Of a stretch of DNA of 64,000 nt, positions 57,058 to 64,000 are shown piece by piece. A program made the position numbers and the translations under genes. The notes under the pieces are model-generated. The model was not told where the DNA came from and made no database searches. It saw only the letters and a list, made by a program, of their open reading frames with translations. Every line of letters begins with the position of its first letter. The stretch's first letter is position 1. Location: positions 86,843 through 150,842 of the forward strand of contig SFCQ01000014.1 of NCBI GenBank assembly GCA_004558525.1. The letters run 5' to 3'. The stretch comes from Clostridiales bacterium (lineage in GTDB: Bacteria > Bacillota > Clostridia > Christensenellales > CAG-138).

Positions 57058-58419
57058 TCATCTGCCCTCTTCCCCTTGGGCCGGATGCTCCGCCACGCTA
57101 TGCAAAAGACCCCTGTTGCAGAAGAACAGCGATATGGCGGTGGATACACACCAGCCTATAGGCCATGCCAGCCATATGCCGGTTGCGCCTAGAGCTGTTT
57201 TTGAAAGCAGTATCGCCAGCACCGCGCGCAGCATAAGATCAGTAAACGTACCGAGCATGAACTGCTTCATCCTGCCGGCTCCGCGCAGCACGCCGTCCGC
57301 CACCAGCTTGGCAGAGACCACTATATAGAAAGGCGAAAGTATGCGAAGATATTCAATAGATGTTTGCAGCGCAAGCTCCGTCGGGTTCTCAAGGAACAAC
57401 AGCGTAAGATATTTGCCCGCAAAAAAATATAGCAGGAAGAGCGGTACTGAAAGCGCGAGCACCATTTTCGTGCCTGCGATATAGCCGCTTTTCACCCTGT
57501 CCAGCTTTTGGGCGCCTATGTTTTGCGCGGTATAGTTGGATACTCCGTTGCCAAGCGTTGAAAACGAGGTGACAACAAGATTATTCAGCTTTACGCCTGC
57601 CGAATAGCCGGCCATAACCGCTGTGCCAAACGAGTTTATAACACTTTGCACGAGTATGTTGCCAACGGATATAAAGCTTTGCTGCAAAACGCTTGGTATT
57701 GCTATTTTTGCTATGCTCTTAAGCAAAGTAAGCGAGAACGCCGGCGCTTTTTCCTCACTTTCCATTGCCCTTAGCCTTTTGAACACAAATATAAGCGCCA
57801 GCACGCAGCTCGCACCCTGACATATAAACGTTGCCCAGGCTACGCCCGCAACGCCCATATCAAATGCGGTAACAAACAGTATATCTGCGCCTATATTGCT
57901 CAACGATGACGCAGCAAGGAACCAAAACGGCGTTTTTGAATCACCCAAGGCCGAGAAGATGCCGGTAGCTACATTATAATAGAATACAAACGGCAGCCCC
58001 CAAACGTATATTCTAAGATAAAGCGAGGAATCCTCCATTATCTCTTGCGGAGTGTTTATAAGCCCCAGCATTGTGCGGCAGAATACTATGCCGGCAGCCA
58101 TAAGTATCATGCACAGCGCGCCGCTTGCAATAAACGTTGTAGACACGGCTGTTTTCATGTCCCTATAGCGTTTTGCGCCGAACAGCTGGGCTATTATAAC
58201 GGAGCTGCCTATGTTGCAGCCAAATGCAAAGGCAAGGAATACAAGCGTTATCTCATAGCTGTTGCCAACCGCGGCAAGCGCATTTTCGCCAACAAATTTG
58301 CCGGCGACAAGGCTGTCCGCTATGTTATAGAGCTGCTGAAATACTATGCTGCCGAACAGCGGCAGGCAAAAGCGCCACAGCACCTTGGCCGGTTTTCCTA
58401 TGGTAAGGTCGTTGTTCAT
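57058..58419 (-). CDS. MATE family efflux transporter
   Basis: 453 residues, twelve membrane helices in two six-helix halves. The start of the fold, KVLWRFCLPLFGSIVFQQLYNIADSLVAG-type helix 1 and the NSYEITLVFLAFAFG second helix, fits the DinF/NorM-like MATE group; the gene would export cationic compounds in exchange for Na+ or H+. The ATG at 58419 keeps the family start and has AAGGGG nine bases upstream. The last residues are hydrophilic. Substrate unknown; no regulator gene is adjacent. Confidence 0.9.
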   Translation of the reverse strand: MNNDLTIGKPAKVLWRFCLPLFGSIVFQQLYNIADSLVAGKFVGENALAAVGNSYEITLVFLAFAFGCNIGSSVIIAQLFGAKRYRDMKTAVSTTFIASGALCMILMAAGIVFCRTMLGLINTPQEIMEDSSLYLRIYVWGLPFVFYYNVATGIFSALGDSKTPFWFLAASSLSNIGADILFVTAFDMGVAGVAWATFICQGASCVLALIFVFKRLRAMESEEKAPAFSLTLLKSIAKIAIPSVLQQSFISVGNILVQSVINSFGTAVMAGYSAGVKLNNLVVTSFSTLGNGVSNYTAQNIGAQKLDRVKSGYIAGTKMVLALSVPLFLLYFFAGKYLTLLFLENPTELALQTSIEYLRILSPFYIVVSAKLVADGVLRGAGRMKQFMLGTFTDLMLRAVLAILLSKTALGATGIWLAWPIGWCVSTAISLFFCNRGLLHSVAEHPAQGEEGR

Positions 58420-58513
58420 AGTAAAATGCCCCTTATAGCCTACGCCCTTGTCGTCATATGCCGGCACAGCCAGCCTGCATATTATACACCTTACGCGCTA
58501 TAATATCAAAGCA

Positions 58514-58541
58514 TAAAAACACCCCCGCAGGATACGGGAGC
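58514..58541 (-). terminator. Terminator of the nrdD-nrdG-DUF2284 operon
   Basis: On the minus strand CTCCCG and CGGGGG arms (one G-U pair) followed by TGTTTTTATG, just after the DUF2284 stop codon. Confidence 0.6.
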
Positions 58542-58565
58542 GCCTATGCATTTAGAATATCCTAT

Positions 58566-59126
58566 TCAGTTTATCAGCAGGCCGCCGAGCAATATAAAAT
58601 GCGCCGGCAGGCGCCCCTGCTGCGCCCAAAGCAGCTTTTCGCCGAGGTAGCTTTCAAGCGTTTTTCCAACGTCCCCGCCAAGCGCCTCGATAGAATAGCG
58701 CATAAGCTCCGGCTTTTCGCAAGGAAGGCCGCGTTTTCTTGCACATATGGCACATTCGCTGCACGATCCTGCCGAAAGCGCCCTGCTGCCGCTATGCCGC
58801 TTCTCCATTTCAAGCAGTTCCCTTAGCATGCTCCGCTTTATGTTGCTCAGCCTTATGTTATACCATTCGTCAAGCTCCGCCTGTGTGCGCGGCTTTTCGC
58901 AGGCTTCTTTGGTAAAAGCTATCTTCTTTCCGTATAGCAAAAGCCTGGTGTAGCTTTTCCATATATCGTTCGGGTCAAAACCGAATTCAGGGCACGACCA
59001 TATCCCGCCATAGTTACGGCATTTTTTGCAGCAGCTGAGGAACTTTTCAACATCAACGCAATTGTTGAGGTATTCTCCTATCGCAGCTTCGGCTTTCAGG
59101 GTGATAAGCTCATATTCGTTTGACAT
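58566..59126 (-). CDS. DUF2284 family metal-binding protein
   Basis: 186 residues. The family hallmark CCKKCRNYGGIWSCPEFGF occurs at about 32-50 and a second cluster CSECAICARKRGLPC at about 122-136, together about eight cysteines suited to an iron-sulfur or zinc site. The protein is cytoplasmic. It is the third gene after nrdD and nrdG (11-nt gap), so it may be expressed under anaerobic conditions with them. Function of DUF2284 is not established. Confidence 0.84.
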   Translation of the reverse strand: MSNEYELITLKAEAAIGEYLNNCVDVEKFLSCCKKCRNYGGIWSCPEFGFDPNDIWKSYTRLLLYGKKIAFTKEACEKPRTQAELDEWYNIRLSNIKRSMLRELLEMEKRHSGSRALSAGSCSECAICARKRGLPCEKPELMRYSIEALGGDVGKTLESYLGEKLLWAQQGRLPAHFILLGGLLIN

Positions 59127-59137
59127 AAGCTGCTCCT

Positions 59138-59662
59138 TTACTGCTTATCCCACAATACTATGCCGCCGTTTGCCCTTGTTTTGTTCATGTCTATTATCCT
59201 TTGGTTGGCGGAGCCTCTGAAAACAAGATTAAGGTCCTTAAGCTCCTCTATAAATTCGCCGTCCACCAAAATATCGATAAGGCTCAAAAGCTCATCCGTA
59301 GCTTCGCACCTGTACGCACCCTCCTTCAAGAGGTCGCGTTCCAGCGTGCAGCCTGTGTAGCACCATATGTCCTTATTCGGGTAAAGCTCCCTCACGCGGC
59401 GGACGAACGGCAAAAGCGCTCTTTGATTCTCTTTTTCCATAGGCTCGCCGCCAAGCAGCGTCAACCCGTTTATAAACCCGGGCGCAAGCGCGCTGATAAT
59501 CTCCCGCTGTGCTTCGTCAGTAAAAGGCTTGCCGTGGGTAAAGCTCCATGTTTCTTTGTTGAAGCAGTTTTTGCAATGCCTGTTGCAGCCGGAAACGAAC
59601 AGCGTAACCCTTACGCCTATACCGTCGGCTATGTCGGTCTTCTTTATCTCGCTATAATACAT
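59138..59662 (-). CDS. nrdG: Anaerobic ribonucleotide reductase activating protein
   Basis: Radical-SAM enzyme that installs the glycyl radical in NrdD. 174 residues with the cluster Cys26, Cys30, Cys33 in FVSGCNRHCKNCFN, the SAM-binding TLLGGEPMEKEN, and a conserved Tyr/Trp-rich WCYTGCTLE. Follows nrdD after 9 nt. Standard length and order. Confidence 0.95.
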   Translation of the reverse strand: MYYSEIKKTDIADGIGVRVTLFVSGCNRHCKNCFNKETWSFTHGKPFTDEAQREIISALAPGFINGLTLLGGEPMEKENQRALLPFVRRVRELYPNKDIWCYTGCTLERDLLKEGAYRCEATDELLSLIDILVDGEFIEELKDLNLVFRGSANQRIIDMNKTRANGGIVLWDKQ

Positions 59663-59671
59663 GGCTCGCTT

Positions 59672-61870
59672 TTACAGGTGCAGCACCCTGTCCTTTATCT
59701 CCTGCGTGCGCCCCTGGTTCCAATACTGCGTGCCTATATAGCCGCAGGTGCGCCTTGCAACGTTCATCGTATCCTGATCCTGGTTTCCGCACTGCGGGCA
59801 GGTCCACACGAGCTTACCGTCCTGCTCGCGTATCTCTATCTCCCCATCCCAGCCGCACTTTTGGCAATAGTCGCTTTTTGTGTTAAGCTCGGCATATATT
59901 ATGTTGTCATATATGAAGCGCATCACCTGCAAAACGGCTTCTATATTGTTCTGCATGTTCGGCACCTCAACATAGCTTATTGCGCCGCCCGGAGAAAGGT
60001 GCTGGAACTGCGCCTCAAACCCAAGCTTTGTAAACGCATCTATCTTCTCCGTCACATGCACATGGTAGGAGTTTGTAACATAGCCCTTATCGGTTACCCC
60101 CGGTATTATGCCGAAGCGCTTCTGCAGGCACTTTGCAAACTTATATGTTGTAGACTCAAGCGGGGTGCCATATAGGGAATAATCTATGTTCTCCGCAAGC
60201 TTCCATTCCTTGCACTTATCATTCATCTTCTGCATTATCTGCAGCGCAAACGGCGTGGCCGCGGGATCGGTATGGCTCCTGCCGGTCATATACTTTACGC
60301 ACTCATAAAGCCCCGCATAACCAAGCGATATGGTGGAATAGCCGTCATAAAGCAGCCTGTCTATAGGCTCGCCCTTTTCAAGCCTTGCGCATGCGCCATA
60401 CTGCCAAAGTATTGGCGCCGCGTCCGAAAGTGTACCTTTGAGCCTATTATGCCTATACTGCAAGGCCCTGTGACAAAGCTCAAGCCTTTCTTCAAATATC
60501 TGCCAGAACTTGTCTATGTTTCCGCCCGACGACAACGCAACGTCAGGAAGGTTTATCGTTACAACGCCCTGATTGAACCTGCCGTAATACTTATGCTTGC
60601 CGGGCTCGTAATTGCCGGCATTCGCTATGTTGCCCACTCCGGCGTCTGTAAACCTGTCCGGCGTTAAGAAGGAGCGGCAACCCATGCAGGTATAAACATC
60701 GCCCTTAAGCTCGCGCATTTTTTTGGCGGATATATAGTCCGGCACCATGCGCCGTGCTGTGCATTTTGCCGCAAGCACGGTAAGATAGTAATATGGAGAT
60801 TCTGGCTCTATATTATCCTCATCAAGCGTATATATAAGCTTGGGGAATGCGGGCGTTACCCAAACGCCCTTTTCGTTTTTAACGCCCTGATACCGCTGCA
60901 AAAGCGTTTCCTCAATAACAAGGGCAAGGTCCTTCTTCTCCTGCTCGTTCTTAGCTTCGCCAAGGTACATGGATACCGTTACAAACGGCGCCTGACCGTT
61001 TGTAGTGAGCAGCGTGACCACCTGATACTGTATGGTCTGCACGCCACGCCTTATCTCTTCCCTAAGCCTTTTTTCAACTATTTCGCTTATCTTCTTCTCG
61101 TCCGGCTCTATGCCAAGATCCTCTATCTCCGCCTCCACCTGCTTGCGTATCTTTTTCCTTGATACGTCAACAAAAGGCGCAAGATGCGCAAGCGATATCG
61201 ACTGCCCGCCATACTGGTTCGAGGCCACCTGCGCTATTATCTGAGTAGCTATGTTGCATGCCGTTGAAAAGCTGTGCGGCCTTTCTATAAGCGTGCCGGT
61301 AATAACCGTGCCGTTTTGCAGCATATCCTCAAGGTTAACAAGGTCGCAATTATGCATATGCTGCGCAAAATAATCCGTGTCATGAAAATGTATTATACCT
61401 TCGTTATGCGCTTCCACTATTTCCTTGGGAAGCAATATCCTGTTGGTTATATCGCGCGACACCTCGCCTGCCATATAGTCGCGCTGCGTCGAGTTGACGA
61501 CCGGATTCTTGTTTGAGTTTTCCTGCTTAGCTTCTTCGTTGTTACATTCTATAAGGCTAAGTATCTTATCGTCCGTTGTGTTGGATTGCCTTACCAATGT
61601 GCGGGTATAGCGATAGGTTATGTAGTTTTTTGCCACCTCGAACGCCCCATGCGCCATTATCTGCTTTTCCACCATATCCTGCACTTCTTCAACGCTTGGC
61701 GAACGCCCGAGCTGCTCGCAGTTCAACACAACGCTTTCCGCTATGCGCTGTATCTGCATAGGGGTCATGCGTATGCCTTCATCTACAGTTTCGTTTGCCT
61801 TACCTATAGCCACTATGATCTTTGTTATATCGAACGCGGCCTCAGAACCATTCCTCTTGATGATCTTCAT
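59672..61870 (-). CDS. nrdD: Anaerobic ribonucleoside-triphosphate reductase (class III)
   Basis: Reduces NTPs to dNTPs with a glycyl radical, formate as reductant, under anoxia. 732 residues: an ATP cone (1-~95), the catalytic barrel with LAHLAPFVDVSRKKI and SYHVHVTEKIDAF, a zinc site CQKCGWDG and CPQCGNQ near the end, and the glycyl-radical motif RRTCGYIGTQYWNQGR close to the C-terminus. Consistent with an obligate or facultative anaerobe. A leader of about 120 nt with a possible NrdR-type box precedes it. Confidence 0.96.
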   Translation of the reverse strand: MKIIKRNGSEAAFDITKIIVAIGKANETVDEGIRMTPMQIQRIAESVVLNCEQLGRSPSVEEVQDMVEKQIMAHGAFEVAKNYITYRYTRTLVRQSNTTDDKILSLIECNNEEAKQENSNKNPVVNSTQRDYMAGEVSRDITNRILLPKEIVEAHNEGIIHFHDTDYFAQHMHNCDLVNLEDMLQNGTVITGTLIERPHSFSTACNIATQIIAQVASNQYGGQSISLAHLAPFVDVSRKKIRKQVEAEIEDLGIEPDEKKISEIVEKRLREEIRRGVQTIQYQVVTLLTTNGQAPFVTVSMYLGEAKNEQEKKDLALVIEETLLQRYQGVKNEKGVWVTPAFPKLIYTLDEDNIEPESPYYYLTVLAAKCTARRMVPDYISAKKMRELKGDVYTCMGCRSFLTPDRFTDAGVGNIANAGNYEPGKHKYYGRFNQGVVTINLPDVALSSGGNIDKFWQIFEERLELCHRALQYRHNRLKGTLSDAAPILWQYGACARLEKGEPIDRLLYDGYSTISLGYAGLYECVKYMTGRSHTDPAATPFALQIMQKMNDKCKEWKLAENIDYSLYGTPLESTTYKFAKCLQKRFGIIPGVTDKGYVTNSYHVHVTEKIDAFTKLGFEAQFQHLSPGGAISYVEVPNMQNNIEAVLQVMRFIYDNIIYAELNTKSDYCQKCGWDGEIEIREQDGKLVWTCPQCGNQDQDTMNVARRTCGYIGTQYWNQGRTQEIKDRVLHL

Positions 61871-61948
61871 ATGGTTTCCCCCTTGCTAATATGCGGTATA
61901 TGCGATACGCCCTGCGACGCATTATTATTATACCTTCATATGCCATAT

Positions 61949-61964
61949 TTGTCTATATATTGTT
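61949..61964 (-). promoter_or_regulatory. Possible NrdR box in the nrdD leader
   Basis: On the minus strand AACAATATATAGACAA resembles the NrdR consensus acaCwAtATaTwGtgt in its core AATATATAG, but outer positions fit poorly. NrdR normally binds two boxes; no good second box is seen at the expected ~15-bp spacing. Confidence 0.3.
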
Positions 61965-62001
61965 ATAATAAAAATTATTTGATACAAGATATCGTGGGCG
62001 T

Positions 62002-62030
62002 TTTATCCGGATGCATATATGCTGTGTCAA
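62002..62030 (-). promoter_or_regulatory. Probable promoter of nrdD
   Basis: On the minus strand a perfect TTGACA (62025-62030) and a weak GATAAA (62002-62007) are 17 bp apart. Confidence 0.45.
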
Positions 62031-62037
62031 AGCATAC

Positions 62038-62066
62038 AGAAAGCCCGAAGTATATCGGGCCTTTCT
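62038..62066 (-). terminator. Terminator of fhs
   Basis: On the minus strand AGAAAGGCCCGA and TTCGGGCTTTCT pair with one bulge. The U run is weak (CTTTCTG). Confidence 0.6.
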
Positions 62067-62093
62067 GCTGCTGATTCGGAATCGCCGTGCCGT

Positions 62094-63767
62094 TTAGAAA
62101 AGGCCGCTTATCCTGCCGTTTTCGTCAACGTCTATCCTCTCTGCCGACGGCGCCTTGGGAAGCCCGGGCATCGTCATTATGTCGCCCGTCAGCGCCACAA
62201 GGAAGCCCGCGCCCGCAGATACCTTTATGTTGCGCACGGTTATACTAAAGCCCCTCGGCGCGCCGAGCAGGGTTTGATCGTCAGAGAAGGAATACTGGGT
62301 TTTAGCCATGCATATAGGCAGCCTGCCAAAGCCCATAGCCTCAAGCTCCGCCATCTGCTTGCGCGCGTTTGGCGTGAGTATCGCGGCATCGGCACGGTAT
62401 ATCCTACGGGCGATGTCGTTGAGCTTAGTCTCTATCGGGTCCTCGGTATCATAGGCAAAGGTAAAGCCGTTCTCCTTTTCGCAAAGCCGCACGACCTCTT
62501 TTGCAAGCTCAATGCCGCCGCTGCCGCCCTTTGCCCAAACTTCTGAAAGGGCAACGTTTACGTTAAGCTCCCTGCACTTTTTCTCTATCAGCTCAAGCTC
62601 GGCCTTTGTATCGGTCGGGAAGGCGTTTATTGCGACCACGCAGGGCAGCCTGTAGACGTTTGTTATGTTCTCAACATGCTGTATAAGGTTAGGAAGTCCT
62701 TTTTCAAGCGCTTCAAGGTTTTCGCTGTTCAGCTCCGCCTTCGGCACGCCGCCATGATTCTTGAGCGCGCGCACGGTGGCTACCACCACTACGGCGCTCG
62801 GCCTTAGCCCGGCAAGGCGGCACTTTATATCAAAGAACTTCTCCGCGCCGAGATCTGCGCCGAAGCCCGCCTCGGTCACCGTATAATCGCTTATGCGCAT
62901 GGCCATCTTTGTGGCCATGACGCTGTTGCAGCCGTGAGCTATGTTTGCAAACGGGCCGCCATGTATAAATGCGGGAGTGCCTTCAAGCGTCTGCACAAGG
63001 TTTGGCTTCAGGGCGTCCTTGAGCAGCGCCGCCATTGCGCCGGCCGCCTTAAGGTCGCTGGCCGTAACGGGCTTGCCCTCAAACGTATATGCTACCACCA
63101 TACGCCCGAGCCTTTCCTTGAGGTCGGGTATATCCGCCGCAAGGCACAGCACCGCCATGACCTCGCTGGCAACGGTTATATCAAAGCCGTCTTCACGCGG
63201 CACACCCTGCATTCTTCCGCCAAGGCCGTCCACTATGTTCCTCAGCTGCCTGTCGTTCATATCCACACAGCGGCGCCATACTATCCTTTTAACATCTATG
63301 CCCAGAGCATTGCCCTGCTGTATATGATTATCGAGCATGGCGGCAAGCAGATTGTTTGCCGCGCCTATGGCATGAAAATCGCCCGTAAAGTGAAGGTTTA
63401 TATCCTCCATAGGCACTACCTGGGCATAGCCGCCGCCCGCAGCGCCTCCCTTTATGCCGAATACCGGACCCAATGAGGGTTCACGAAGCGCAATGGCCAC
63501 GTTTTTGCCTATTCTCTTCATCGCGTCGGCAAGTCCTACGGTGGTGGTGGTCTTGCCTTCTCCGGCCGGAGTAGGGTTGATGGCCGTTACAAGTATCAGC
63601 TTGCCGTCGCCGCGCTTGCTTTCCTTAAGCAGGCTGTAGTTGACCTTTGCCTTGTAGTTGCCGTAAAGCTCAAGATACTTTTCGTCTACGCCCGCAGCCC
63701 TAGCTATGTCAACTATAGGCTGCATTTTGCACTGCTGGGCGATCTCGATATCGGATAAATGCTCCAT
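62094..63767 (-). CDS. fhs: Formate-tetrahydrofolate ligase
   Basis: Makes 10-formyl-tetrahydrofolate from formate, ATP and THF; a one-carbon entry point and part of the methyl branch of the Wood-Ljungdahl pathway. 557 residues from the ATG at 63767 (AAAGGAG site). P-loop TPAGEGKTTTTVGLADAM, LREPSLGPVFGIKGGAAGGGYAQV, FTGDFHAIGAANNLL and EAGFGADLGAEKF are all present. Does not by itself show acetogenesis, since purine and serine metabolism also use it. Confidence 0.96.
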   Translation of the reverse strand: MEHLSDIEIAQQCKMQPIVDIARAAGVDEKYLELYGNYKAKVNYSLLKESKRGDGKLILVTAINPTPAGEGKTTTTVGLADAMKRIGKNVAIALREPSLGPVFGIKGGAAGGGYAQVVPMEDINLHFTGDFHAIGAANNLLAAMLDNHIQQGNALGIDVKRIVWRRCVDMNDRQLRNIVDGLGGRMQGVPREDGFDITVASEVMAVLCLAADIPDLKERLGRMVVAYTFEGKPVTASDLKAAGAMAALLKDALKPNLVQTLEGTPAFIHGGPFANIAHGCNSVMATKMAMRISDYTVTEAGFGADLGAEKFFDIKCRLAGLRPSAVVVVATVRALKNHGGVPKAELNSENLEALEKGLPNLIQHVENITNVYRLPCVVAINAFPTDTKAELELIEKKCRELNVNVALSEVWAKGGSGGIELAKEVVRLCEKENGFTFAYDTEDPIETKLNDIARRIYRADAAILTPNARKQMAELEAMGFGRLPICMAKTQYSFSDDQTLLGAPRGFSITVRNIKVSAGAGFLVALTGDIMTMPGLPKAPSAERIDVDENGRISGLF

Positions 63768-63915
63768 TGCTCTTCTCCTTTTGCTTAAGTGGTATGTCCG
63801 CCGCAATGCCTTAGGGCATAATGCGCCGTTCAATCCGGTCAGCTTGTATTATACGTTAAAGCATGGCATATTTCATCATCTAAAATTATTTTGTACCAAT
63901 CGGTGCATTCTGCGG
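63768..63915. other. Leader and promoter region of fhs
   Basis: No gene is seen here. A perfect TATAAT on the minus strand (63848-63853), 81 nt upstream of the fhs start, is the best -10 candidate; its -35 is weak. Confidence 0.4.
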
Positions 63916-63958
63916 CGCACAGCGGCCGTTGGTGCGGTGGTCCAGCGGCCGCTGTGCG
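63916..63958. repeat. Long perfect palindrome near the window end
   Basis: CGCACAGCGGCC (63916-63927) is exactly inverted at 63947-63958 with 19 nt between. AGCGGCCG occurs three times in 55 bp (63921, 63944, 63967). Located about 150 bp upstream of fhs; could be the terminator of a gene beyond the edge or a repeat. Confidence 0.55.
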
Positions 63959-64000
63959 GTTTAAGCAGCGGCCGAAATTAGTCAGTTATATTAGGTTTAA

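Noticed and set aside
1..64000. CRISPR arrays, tRNA and rRNA genes, prophage or transposase genes
   Set aside because: Looked for regularly spaced repeats, cloverleaf or rRNA-like sequence, and integrase or transposase motifs on both strands; none seen.

Overview
The window reads as chromosome of an anaerobic, endospore-forming Firmicute of the class Clostridia. Reasons: gpr and spoIIP side by side, a GerM-type lipoprotein, a SCIFF peptide with its radical-SAM maturase, oxygen-sensitive NrdD/NrdG, formate-tetrahydrofolate ligase, a DUF4364 protein, RqcH and RqcP, and TTGACA/TATAAT promoters with strong AGGAGG ribosome sites. Base composition is mid-GC with heavy use of ATA (Ile) and AGG (Arg) codons. 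I cannot name a genus. No rRNA, tRNA, CRISPR array, prophage or intact transposase gene is visible.

Layout. 1-3.1 kb (minus): tig-clpP-clpX, protein folding and proteolysis, clpX cut by the window edge. 3.3-4.0 kb: an SGNH hydrolase with tandem promoters. 4.5-13 kb (minus): the elongation block mreB, mreC, mreD, PBP2, then lgt, pncB and a Pro-rich lipoprotein. 13-15.5 kb: a GNAT enzyme and a SsuBC-type ABC importer with no binding protein. 16-18.2 kb: gerM, rdgB and a YfcE-type phosphoesterase. 18.3-25.2 kb: rqcH, a tandem-OB SSB-like protein and a type IIA topoisomerase pair. 25.3-27.3 kb: small regulatory, hypothetical and deacetylase genes. 27.4-34 kb (plus): queA-tgt-tsaE-tsaB-rimI (tRNA modification), ridA, a core-only ComEC and holA. 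34-38.3 kb: rpsT, gpr-spoIIP and a two-component system. 38.5-48 kb: a PrsA-like foldase, pgsA, pth-mfd, a second foldase lipoprotein, rqcP and a fused ispDF. 48-52.3 kb: a HerA-like ATPase, a polyferredoxin, a macro-domain protein and a vWA protein. 52.4-53.8 kb: two cobalamin-type riboswitches around a two-gene operon. 53.8-57 kb: the SCIFF operon with a coupled PLP decarboxylase. 57-64 kb: a MATE transporter, DUF2284, nrdD-nrdG and fhs.

Most of the window is housekeeping. The unusual material is non-coding. (1) A four-copy family of 148-190 bp elements built from stacked palindromes, with TGTCGAWAA ends, always lies beside a gene 3' end; one copy supplies the last residues and stop codon of a coding gene and sits next to a PadR-gene remnant. 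(2) A compact cobalamin-riboswitch-like RNA with no downstream gene is followed by two terminators, which looks like a riboswitch-controlled small RNA just after a conventional cobalamin-riboswitch operon. (3) A 168 bp MITE-like insertion and a terminator separate the SCIFF precursor from its maturase. (4) holA has a promoter placed so that its transcript should be leaderless.
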